A stretch of DNA of 64,000 nt from Symbiodinium natans (taxonomy: Eukaryota; Sar; Dinophyceae; Suessiales; Symbiodiniaceae), in NCBI GenBank assembly GCA_905221605.1, contig CAJNDS010002153.1, forward strand, positions 492,998 to 556,997, read 5' to 3'. Of the stretch, positions 25,970 to 35,215 are shown piece by piece. The notes under the pieces are model-generated. The model was not told the DNA's origin and searched no databases. It saw nothing but the letters and a program-made list of their open reading frames with translations. Numbering within the stretch: the first letter of the stretch is position 1; each line of letters begins with the position of its first letter. The position numbers were made by a program, and so were the translations under genes.

Positions 25970-28060
25970 CTTTGCGCGGTCCTCTCCGGGCTCAGGTGCT
26001 GACATGAGGGCGAAAGCTAGCAAACCGCAACACCCTAAACGCTAAAGCTTCTAACCTTAAAACCATAATCGCCAATTCCTAAACCCTAAACCCTAAACCC
26101 TAAACCACACCTCCATCTCGAACTTTGGTGTTCACGAGGGCTTGGGGCTACTGAGCCGGCCACGCCAGTTGGGGCTTCCACATCCCAGTTTCCAGACTGC
26201 GGGCACTGAAAGCAACGCCCTAAACCCTCCCTGAACCCTAAACCCTAAACCCTAAACCCTAAACCCTAAACCCTAAACCCTAAACCCTAAACCCTAAACC
26301 CTAAACCCGAAACCCTAAACCCTAAACCCTAAACCTTGGACCCCTGCTCCCAGAGCTTCCCCCTCGCTCCCCTCCCCCTTCTTTGTGCCTGCGCTGCCAT
26401 GTCGCCGGCCCAGGCTGGGCAGTCGGATCAGTAGGTTGACCTACGAGGGATTTTAGTTTGGGGTTTAGGGTTTAGGGTTTAGGGTTTAGGGTTTAGGGTT
26501 TAGGGTTTAGGGTTTAGGGAATTAGGCACCCTGGCTTCGGGGGCTGTTGCCAGCAGCTGGCCATGCCCCAGAGCCACAAGAACAAAGGCAGGGGAACAAC
26601 GACAGCAAGAAGAACAGCCAGAACAAGAAACATTTTCGCGTGCGCGCGCATGCGCGCATGCGCGCATTGCGTGCGTTCGCGGGTGCCGGACCCGATGTCG
26701 GGGTTTGTTTGCAAGCCCCCCCGAAGCCCCTCCGGCAGCTTTTCCAGCACCGGCCGGTTGGCATGGGCAGGGGGTCCCCAAGAGGGTCCGCAAGAAATCT
26801 GCGAGGTCAGTGGCAGGCATGTAGCATTACCTGCAGAATTGGGGGTGGCCTCGTGCCAGTAGAGCCTCCCTTCGACATTTGGCTTCTCCCTCCTGCCACA
26901 GGCCTGCTTGACGACTCGACCTTGGCCTCGTTTTAGGGCTTAGGGTTTAGGGTTTAGGGTTTAGGGTTTAGGGGGAACATCTTCTTGTCCTCGGCGTTGC
27001 AGGATGGCGTCGATGGTTTTGAGTTTCACCTGTGCTTGAGGCCTTTGTTCCTTGTTTTCTGGTCAAAGGGTTGGGCTTGTGTTGCAGCTGAGCTGAGCTA
27101 ACTAGTTACCTAAACCCTAAACCCTAAACCCTAAACCCTAAACCCTAAACCCTAAACCCTAAACCCTAAACCCTAAACCCCAAACCCTAAACCCTAAACC
27201 CTAAACCCTAAACCCCAAACCCTAAACCCTAAACCCTCAAACCTTCCCCCCTCTTACTGCGGAGGCAGCCATGGAGGAAGTGGAGGGGCTGCCCCAGACG
27301 CAGGTCTTCGCCCAAGGCGGGCGCCCCCCTTCGCTTGGTTTTAGGCTGTTTAGGGTTCAGGGTTAGGGTTTAGGGTTTAGGGTTTCGGGTTTCGGGTTTA
27401 GGGTTTAGGGTTTAGGGTTTCGGGCCCACTGGTACCCTTTACCCTTTTTTTTGGGTTCTGGGTTCCCTCATAAAGTAACCAACCCCCCAACAGGGTGCCC
27501 TTCTTATGGTTGCCGGGCTGCCGGTTGTGGGTCTCGGTGCGGGTTCGGGGCTTAGAGCTTAGGGCTGTTTAGGGTTTAGGGTTTAGGGTTTAGGGTTTAG
27601 GGTTTAGGGTTTAGGGTTTAGGGTTTAGGGTTTAGGGTTTCGGTGCGTGGGGATGAAGTGGGTTTGGGGCTTGGGGTTTATGAGTGGTCTGGGGTTTGTG
27701 GGGCATATGGCTCTTTCAGTCAGGTACAGGAAAATTCGAGCTTGTAAATGAGGGTGTCGGTTTGTGCAGTGTATATAGCTACAAGGGTTAAGGATCTAGG
27801 GTGTTGATGGAAAACAAGCCTAAGCGGTTTCCCGAAACCCAAAACCAAATCCCTATACCCGCCCCACCCTTTCACCTCTGTTAGGGTAAGCGGGGTCTTA
27901 AACCCTAAACCCCAAGCCTTAAAAACCCTAAACGCTTAACCCTCAATCCTCAACTCTCAACCCTAAACCCTAAACCCTAAACCCTATACCCTTAAACTTG
28001 CATTTGTGTCCAGAAAATTTGATTCCCGGATGCAATTCTGGACCGGAAAGCCTTCGATGA
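25970..28060 (+). CDS. In-phase exon series, unknown protein
   Basis: Proposed exons: 25970-25995, 26156-26216, 26354-26430, 26837-26929, 27003-27031, 27269-27337, 27494-27536, 27720-27743, 28014-28060. All junctions keep phase. Best stretches: CAVLSGL, LGLPHPSFQTAGTESN, VPVEPPFDIWLLPPATGLLD (acceptor CCTGCAG, donor GTTTTAGG), MEEVEGLPQTQVFAQGGRPP, KFDSRMQFWTGKPSM. The segment 26540-26820 looks coding-like but is skipped by the phase chain and is treated as intron. The exon at 27494 overlaps a dispersed repeat and is the weakest. Product unknown. Confidence 0.4.
27112..27240. repeat. CCCTAAA array
   Basis: Eighteen units, two of them CCCCAAA, between exons 27003-27031 and 27269-27337. Confidence 0.95.
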
Positions 28061-28380
28061 GTAACACGCTTCGGCTTGAACCCTTAAGCTTTAGAGTTTA
28101 ATCCTAAACACTGAACCCTAAACCCCAAAGCATTTGGGTTTAGGGTTTAGGTACGATCCTAGACCCGAAGCCCTTCGGCCAGGAAACCCTGCACCCCAAA
28201 CCGTAAACCCTAAACCCTTAGCCCTGAACCCTAAAACCTAAACCTTCCCCTGGCCGTAAACGCATAACTCGGGCACGATGCTGGACATGACAATATCGAT
28301 GCTCTGGCTTGGCTTTTTTCTGGAGGTTTAGGGTTTAGGGTTAAGGGTTTAGGGTTCAGGGTTTAGGGCTCCGGGTTTTT

Positions 28381-28460
28381 GTAGCTATACTAACAGTAGG
28401 ATTAAAATAGGGGGTACTACAATTCCTATTAAGAGTGGTTAGTATAAGGGGTAACGTCCC
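28381..28460. mobile_element. Family B inverted-repeat element
   Basis: CTATACTAACAGTAGG at the left mirrors GGTTAGTATAAGGGG at the right, with GGGGGTACTAC in between. Same family as 29464, 32521, 44498, 45772 and 57695. Confidence 0.7.
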
Positions 28461-28920
28461 AAGTGTTTTGTGTTTGTGGTTGCATTGCTTTCTTTCCGTC
28501 TTCGCCTTGTTTTGCCTTTTTTTCTCGCTTGCCTCTTGTTTTTGCTTGTTCATTGCATTTTTTGTTCCCGGTCTGCTCGTTTTGCTTTTTGCCTTTGCTT
28601 TGCTTTTCGTTTTGTTTTGCTTAGGCGTTTCCTTTCGATCTCTGCTTTCCGCGTTTTGCTTTTGCTCTGTTATGATTTGCTTACTAGGATGCCCAGTAGT
28701 GCCCTTATTCCCTTTTTGGGGGGTTTAGGTTCCCTTATGAACCCTTTTAAGCAAAAAAGGGCACCCTTTTTGAGCCTTGGTTACTGGGCAGCCTAGTTTA
28801 ATATTCTGCTTGTCACTTGGTTTTGCTTGTTGCTTTCCCTTGTTTGCTTTTGCCTTCCCGCCCTCTGGTCTCACCTTACGCCGATTCTCTGCGTCTCCGC
28901 TTCTGCGGTTGTAGTTTCTG
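28461..28920. repeat. TTTTGCTT-rich low-complexity tract
   Basis: T-rich sequence built on TTTTGCTT and TTTGCC on both sides of a decayed inverted repeat (28690-28795). The Phe/Leu-rich frames are artefacts. Confidence 0.75.
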
Positions 28921-28965
28921 ATGCCCACTTAGGGTTTAGGGTTTAGGGTTTGCCCGCTGCTAAAG

Positions 28966-29212
28966 CTGCACAAGCTTGCTGCCAAAGGCCTCCCCTCCCA
29001 ATCCTTCCGGCTCTTTAAGGCAAGTAAGTATGTCCCTGCCACTGTTTCGCGATTCTGAATTGTACGGGACCTAGGCGAAAGCACGATTCGAATGCCTCTT
29101 TTTGTTGCAGCCAATGTCACGGGCATGCGGCAACTTTGCGATGGTCGTCGATCGCAAGTTGCAACGCACCCTTGGCCTAGGCGACGGCGTCCGAATCAAC
29201 AAGAAGCACTGA
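28966..29212 (+). CDS. Last exons of a gene, possible stop at 29210-29212
   Basis: Exon 28966-29023 reads LHKLAAKGLPSQSFRLFKA to the perfect donor GTAAGTAT. Exon 29111 follows TTTTTGTTGCAG and reads MSRACGNFAMVVDRKLQRTL then GLGDGVRINKKH and TGA at 29210-29212. High G/C at third positions supports this frame. The two exons do not join in phase with these exact frames; with the other open frame of 28966 (ending SGSLRQ) they do. If the stop is real, the long chain starting near 9.4 kb ends here. Confidence 0.45.
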
Positions 29213-29369
29213 CAGGGTCATTGATTTTTCATACGAGCATGTGCAGGCACAAGAAAGACGCAAGGATGCCAATCAAAACACAAGAAACACAATTTTTTTG
29301 CTTTTGACCCTCCGGTTTTGGCTCTTTTTGAGTTGTGTTCGGACGGTCTTGGGGCGGGCACGTCTTCAG

Positions 29370-31246
29370 CTGTCAGATGCTATGCCCTTTACCCGAGACC
29401 GTCGAACCCTAAAACCCCAAGGCCTCCATCCCTACAGCCCTAAACCCTGTAAGCCCTAAGCTTGGGGATGTTCCACCTTACACTAACAGTCCTTAATTGG
29501 GATTCTAGTGGGGGGTACTAATGATACTAATGGAGGACGATGAGCACAAGGGGGAACATCCTAGCCCTGAGACCCCAAGAGCCAGAAATTTTCAGGCCGC
29601 TCCCGCACGACGCCGGCCCCTGAAGTTGTGAAGACGAAGGCTGTTGCGGCTGGTTTAGGAATTTAGGGTTTAGGGTTTAGGGTTTGGGGTTTAGGGTTTA
29701 GGCTTTCGAGTGCCAGGTTCATAGGGGGTTTGAAGGTTTGAGGGCTGAGATGGCTACGGGGTTTAGGGGTCGGGTTTAGGGGTGTTCGGGGGGTTGAAGA
29801 TGGGGGGGTGGTGGGGGGGGGGGGGGTTGGGGTTTGGTGCGATTCAAGCGTTTTCGGGTTGGAGACTGGGAACTTCTGGGCATGAGTCAGCATGAGGGCT
29901 ATGCAGGCTTCTGTTCCGAGGGTTTCGGGTTTCGGGTGTAGGTTTTATTCGTTAGCTCCCGAAACTCCCGAGCATCTCTTTGCAAGGACATGGTCTGGAC
30001 TGCCTGGGATGTACTGGGGTCCCAAATGCAGTCCCTTCAGGGTCTCCGTCTATAGTATCTGAAAGGGTTGTATGGGCAGATGTGGGGTACCTCATTCCCT
30101 CATACCCTAAACCCTAAACCCTTAGCCCTAAACAATCCCTCAACCCTAAACCCTAAACCCTAAACCCTAAACCCTAAACTCTAAACTCTAAACCGTAAAC
30201 CCTAAACCCTAAACCCTAAACCCTAAACCCTAAACCCTAAGTCCTAAACCCTAAACCCTAAACCCCAAACCCCAAACCCCAAACCCCAAACCCTAAACCC
30301 TAAACCCTAAACCCTAAACCCTAAACCCTACGTGAAAGGTGTTCCCGGAAGACCCCCAGCTCCAGACTTGCGCCAAGCATCCACTCTGCCACCCCTCAAC
30401 ATCCAACACTCTAGTGCCCTGGACTGGGTTGTTGACTTGAAAATATTGGGGTTTAGGGTTTAGGGTTTAGGGTTCAGGGCTAGGGTTTTGGGTTTAGGGT
30501 TTAGGGCTAGGGTTTAGGGTTCAGGGTTTAGGGTTTTAGGGTTTAGGGTTAAATTGTTGGTGCCCCCTAATCCTTATACAATTCTTCTATGGCCAGGAAA
30601 AACATGACTTTTATAGGGCCCCCCAAGCCTACCCAAGTGAAGGTATAAGTCCAGACCAAAGGCCCGAATTGAACCCTAGTCCCTAAACAACTTCGACATT
30701 CCACCAGCCTCCTCTAAGCGCCTTGCCGCAAACCCCTTGACCCCAAAGCCCTGAAGCCCTGAACCAAAACCCTGACTGGAACCTACAGTAAACTCCAGAA
30801 AGTTGGAACATGTTCTAAGGATAGTTAGAGTTAAGGATAATTAGAGCTGGGATTCCCTTTAGGATACCTTCTGGGGTAGGAGGATATGGATGTTCTCACT
30901 TTTTTGGAGTTTACTGTGACCCGAAAAAGCCCTGAGCCTCTATCACCCTGCAGCCCTTAAGCCGACAGCCCTGAGCCCCTGAGCCCCTAAGCCCCTCAAC
31001 CCTAAAGCCCTGAGCGCCCCCAACCCTCAACCCTCAACCCTCAACCCTCAACCCCCAACCCTCAACCCCCAACCCTCAACCCTCAACCCTCAACACCCTC
31101 AAACCTAAACCCTCAACCCGCAGCCCTAAACACCCTAAACCACAACCCCCAAAACCCCTAAGACACCCGCAGGAGGCCCTGCGGAGGAGCCCTGTGCAAG
31201 CCCCACCCGCAGCGCAGAGCGTGCCACCACACAGGCCTGGAACGGG
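29370..31246 (+). CDS. Exon series, unknown protein
   Basis: Proposed exons: 29370-29400, 29596-29652, 29987-30041, 30339-30450, 31173-31246. The first two join in phase (LSDAMPFTRD then SRTTPAPEVVKTKAVAA), and their intron contains a family B inverted-repeat element at 29464-29571. Exon 30339-30450 reads PGRPPAPDLRQASTLPPLNI and ALDWVVDLKIL and ends at GTTTAGGG. Exon 31173-31246 is open in all three frames and also ends at GTTTAGGG. Whether this chain continues the gene to its left depends on the stop at 29210. Confidence 0.4.
29464..29571. mobile_element. Family B inverted-repeat element
   Basis: GGGATGTTCCACCTTACACT at the left, AAGGGGGAACATCCT at the right. Lies in the intron 29401-29595. 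Confidence 0.75.
30108..30330. repeat. CCCTAAA array with CCCCAAA block
   Basis: About 30 units; four successive CCCCAAA units at 30262-30290 show local spread of a variant. Preceded by a family E half element (GGGGTACCTCATTCCCT). Confidence 0.95.
30785..30917. mobile_element. Family H miniature element with 13-bp inverted ends
   Basis: ACAGTAAACTCCA at 30785-30797 and TGGAGTTTACTGT at 30905-30917 are perfect inverted repeats. The AT-rich core also has GGAACATGTTC-like symmetry. Non-coding. Confidence 0.8.
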
Positions 31247-31329
31247 GTTTAGGGTTTGGGGTTTTGGGTTTTGGTTTAGGGTTTAGGGTTTAGGGTTTAG
31301 GGTTTAGGGTTTTGGGTTTTGGGTTTAGG

Positions 31330-31442
31330 GATTAGGGATAGGGTTTAGGGTTTAGGGTTTAGGGTTTAGGGTTTAGGGTTTAGGGTTTAGGGTTTAGGGT
31401 TTAGGGTTTAGGGTTTAGGGTTTAGGGTTTAGGGTTTAGGGT
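31330..31442. repeat. TTTAGGG array
   Basis: Sixteen G-strand units after the exon ending at 31246. Confidence 0.95.
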
Positions 31443-32085
31443 TCAGCATCTATGGTCCAAGCATTCACCAATGGTGTTTGGCGTCACCCCACCCACCCAG
31501 AATCCCTTTTATTTGGCAACCCTACCTATCATTCCAAGTCCTTCTGCCTAATTCCCATTCCTAAGTCATCAATCCAAAATCCGAAGGCTGGAGTTCGGTA
31601 CAGCCAGACCAGCTGCGAAAGATTTCCAGTGGCGCGTGCTGTTGATGTCAGCTTGCTGTCCGTTCAACATCGCAGCCGACCACGATGCATCGCGCTACCA
31701 GAGACCGGCTACGATCCTGGCTTTTGACTGGGGGATCTTCTTGTCAGGCCATTTTGTACGTCGATACTCTGTATATGCTTCGCACATCAGTCACTTGGGC
31801 ATTCCCTCAATTGAAGTGCACGACGGAAAAGATTGCGATATATCGTATCCAAGAGGCGTTTTTGACACCGAATGACACGAGAAGTGTCGAGCCCGAAAAA
31901 ACAACGCATTTTATCTAAGGAGAACAAAAAAATTGTGCGTGCCGCGAGAGCCTGGAAACGGCGCGAAACACATCTCCAAAAACGTGCTTGGGGAGTGATT
32001 CACGTATCTTGTGTTCTCGAAAATACTATGTTTTTCCTGACTTTGCCCCCTGGGCTTCCAAGCCCCTCCAGGCAGGCTTGAACCC
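31443..32085. other. Unique, AT-richer segment without clear exons
   Basis: Free of telomere-like repeats and less GC-rich than the exons. Two overlapping + frames of about 80 codons (31636-31875 and 31685-31918) are open, but neither shows a recognisable domain, splice context or codon pattern that decides between them. It could be an old insertion, an intergenic spacer or a promoter region. Confidence 0.4.
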
Positions 32086-32210
32086 GAAACACTCTGTGCT
32101 GCCCAATCCCGTACCTCACATCCGACCCCCTTCACCCTGGGCCAAAGCCTAAGCCCCAAACCCTAAACCCGGACCCCAAAAAACACCCCTCTGTCCGGGC
32201 CCGCAAAAAG

Positions 32211-34970
32211 CGGCCGCCCTACCCCGTAGCTTACACGCATCGTGAGCTGGTGCAGACACTAAGTGCGTGCGAAGCACACACGTGTGTCTAGTATATATAT
32301 ATATACATATACATATATATATACACATATATATATATATATAATTTTGCCCAGTGGGTTTAGGGCCGGTTTAGGGTTCAGAGTTCAGGGTTTAGGGTTT
32401 AGGGTTTAGGGTTGAGAGTTTAGGGTTTAGGGTTGAGGGTCGAGGGTCTTGGGATGCCAACGCTTGACACCGCCTGACATTCGGTGCCGCAGCAGCCTTC
32501 TCAGCAGAACCAGGTTATTTGGGATGTTCCCCCACGACATGACAGTCCTTAGGGTTTAGGGTTTCGGGTTTAGGGTTTAGGGCCTTATGATACATGACAG
32601 TCCTGAATAATTTCTGGATTCTCATAGGGGTGTTGGAATCCCTGTTAGGGACTGTTAGTATACGCGGGAACATCCCAGCAGGTCATCTTCAAGCTGACTC
32701 AGGTTGGTCTCCATGTGACAAACAAACTGTTCACTCCACAAGCACCCAAGCAGCAAACCCCGAGCCCTCTTGGGGTTTAGAATTTAGAATTTAGGATTTA
32801 GGGTTTAGGGTTTAGGGTTTAGGGTTTAGGGTGCGACATGCAGGTGTTGGCCGGGGCGTGGCAAGCTCGCATGGATGCACCTTGCCAGAGCATTCCACGG
32901 GCTTCCGAATCCTGCGTCCTGCTCCGATCGCTTGCGCCCAAAAGCCTAAAACCCTAAACCCGAAACCCGAAACCCGAAACCCTAAACCCTAAACCCGCAA
33001 CCCTAAACCCTACACCCTAAACCCTCAACCCTCAACCCTCAAGCCTAAACCCTAAACCCTAAACCCTAGACCCTAACTAAACCCTAAACTCTCCAGTGCA
33101 AGCTACATCCAGAGTCATCAATCTAGGTCCCGAGCCTGAGGGCACCCTCGATGTCTTCTGGGTGGTTCTTAGTAGGGAATAACCCTAAATCCTAAACCCC
33201 AGGCCCTGGGCCCTAAACCCCTGCACCCTAGAACCCTAGAACCCTAGAACCCTAGAACCCTAGAACCCTAGAACCCTAGAACCCTAGAACCCTAGAACCC
33301 TAGAACCCTAGAACCCTAGAACCCTAGAACCCTAGAACCCTAGAAACTCAGAACCCTAGAACCCTAGAACCATAGGACCCTAGGACCCTAGGACCCTAGA
33401 ACCCTAGAACCCTAGAACCCTAGGGCCCTGAACCCCAAACCCTAAGCCGCAGGGGGTTCTTGATTTTGTCTTGCCCTCACTTTTCGCACCTCCAACCAGG
33501 GGTTTCCACGCTGCACCGAAGACAAACTCAACCAGAATTAGGTTTTAGTTTTTAGGGTTTAGGGACCCGAAGACCCGAACCATAAGTCATGCTCTTGCAA
33601 ATTCGCAAGGTGTTGAGGGTTGTTGACGGTTTTCGGTACAATAAACCCTAAGCTCGGGAGGCCTTCTCCAGCGATGCGCCCAGGATGTTGTTTGGCGTTT
33701 TCCTCGTGGTCGACTCCTCCAAGTACCTAGTCGATGCCGCCGACCCTGGAGTTATAGGGTTCTTATGGGAGGGGGACCCCAAACCCCAAACCCCAAACCC
33801 TAAACCCTAAACCCTAAACCTTAAACCCGAAACCCTTAACCCTTAACCCTAAACCCTAAACCCTAAACTTCAAGATTCCCCAGTACTCCCCACGACTCCC
33901 TAAGGCTCACTAAGCTTCCCTAAGCTTCCCTAAGGTTCTCCAGGTACCTACTCCCCCACATGATGCCCCGGAGGCTTACTGTTGGTTAGTAGGGAATGGG
34001 AGAATGAGGTACACTGTAGAATCCGTTAAGAGGTATATGTAGGGGGATATGGGGTACCTCATTCCCTACTAACCAGCAGGAAGTGGAGGGTGAAGAGATG
34101 GATTTGTATTGGGTTCTTCGTAAACATTTACGGCTTGTGGCTCTAAACCCCAAATAGCAAAATTCTTTTCCCTGCTCATCCTTACGTACGAATAAAGAGC
34201 TGCCTAAAACAGCCACACTTCTTTGAATATCGGCCCCTTTATACTTCAGATCTTGGATTTTCTTGCAGGCGGGGGTTATAGCCTTCGCAGGGTTTCGGGT
34301 TTGGGGGTCTAGGGTTCAGCCCATTGCCCTGCTGGGGCGATGATGGCGATGAGGGTGTCTAGGCCTGGCATGAGAATCTGTACATTTTGCGCCTGCTGGA
34401 TGTCACATCGAAGGGGCACAGGCTTTCGAGCTCTTGAACACTCTGCGCCCTCAACACCTTGAACCACCCATGTCCCGATAGAGGCTCACATAAAGTCCTA
34501 AAAGCAAAAAATTAAAGCCCTAAGCCCAACACCCCGAACTCTAAAACCCTAAGCCCTAAACCCCAACCTTAGCCCTACAGCCCGAAACCCCGAACCCTAA
34601 ACCCCTGAGCCCTAAACCCCAATCTAAGCCCTAGAAAACTAAACCCCAAACCCCAGCACCCTGAAGCCCTGAATCCTAAAGGCCAAAAAGGGTTTTGGGG
34701 TTTAGGGCTTAGGGTTTAGGGTTTAGGCGTTAGGAACCCTAGATCCTAAAATCGAAACCCCTCTGCCCTAAAGCAGAAGCCACGAAGCTCAGCCCCTCAA
34801 GCACCCGAAAGAACGCCAAACACACACGCGCACACACAAAGGGTTTGAGGGTCTAGGTTTTCTGGGGTTTAGGGTTTTCTAGGGTTGAGGGTGCAGGGTT
34901 TTAGGGTTTTGGCCCCAAAAAGCTGATCTTGCTCGTAGATGTTGGGCTCAGGGTGTGCTGAAGGCAAAGG
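32211..34970 (+). CDS. Exon chain interrupted by introner elements, unknown protein
   Basis: Proposed exons: 32211-32262, 32493-32513, 32682-32702, 32844-32933, 33127-33161, 33500-33541, 33672-33758, 33944-33980, 34080-34119, 34269-34291, 34363-34421, 34777-34842, 34939-34970. Phase is continuous from 32844. Key stretches: PPYPVAYTHRELVQTLSACE, the 21-nt exons QPSQQNQ and VIFKLTQ, QARMDAPCQSIPRASESCVL, APRMLFGVFLVVDSSKYLVD, LLPHMMPRRLT, EVEGEEMDLYWVLRK, AWHENLYILRLLDVTSKGHR. The introns 32514-32681 and 33981-34079 are almost exactly single inverted-repeat elements. If the donor at 34120 is not used, the frame runs to TAG at 34155-34157, an alternative end. No domain recognised; APRMLFGVFLVVDSS looks like a buried strand. 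Confidence 0.5.
32290..32343. repeat. (TA)n microsatellite
   Basis: Interrupted TA/CA dinucleotides in the intron after 32262. Confidence 0.95.
32521..32676. mobile_element. Family B element filling an intron
   Basis: GGGATGTTCCCCC at the left and GGGAACATCCC at the right are inverted ends. The intron 32514-32681 consists of this element plus a few bases. Flanks CAGGTTATTT and CAGGTCATCT are near-identical, as expected for a duplicated AGGT target. A small TTTAGGG cluster (32547-32581) lies inside. Confidence 0.75.
33227..33425. repeat. 8-bp tandem repeat CCCTAGAA
   Basis: About 24 units, a homogeneous one-base-longer derivative of CCCTAAA, with a short CCCTAGGA sub-block near 33371-33395. 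Confidence 0.9.
33981..34079. mobile_element. Family E element that is exactly one intron
   Basis: GTTGGTTAGTAGGGAATGGG at the left and the inverted ATTCCCTACTAACCAGCAG at the right. The GT of the left end is the donor and the AG of the right end the acceptor. Removal joins LLPHMMPRRLT to EVEGEEMDLYW in phase. Partial family E copies: 33162-33176, 30083-30103, 56611-56640. Confidence 0.75.
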
Positions 34971-35215
34971 GTTTAGGATTCCAGGGTGTGGGGTGTAGGG
35001 TTTAGGGTTCGGTTCAGGGTACCACTCGAGCTCCTTCTCCCCCCCCCGCCTGGCCCTGGCCCTGCAAGGCCCCCCTGGCCCCCCCTCGCACCCTCCCTCT
35101 GGCAACCAGGACGGGCTATTATACCCTACAACCCCTTAAGAAGGCCCTTTTTAGGGTTGATTATGGGGATTACAGGGCCTAATCGCCCATCCTGCAATGC
35201 CCTCACTCCTTCACG

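Noticed and set aside
26500-26936. Coding-like frames between 26520 and 26820
   Set aside because: Simple purine-rich and GCGCAT runs; neighbouring exons join in phase without them.
28240-28336. Exon MLDMTISMLWLGFFLE before GTTTAGGG
   Set aside because: Good frame and donor but no AG acceptor upstream; kept out of the model.
28435-28796. Phe/Leu-rich frames of about 100 codons
   Set aside because: Low-complexity TTTTGCTT tract.
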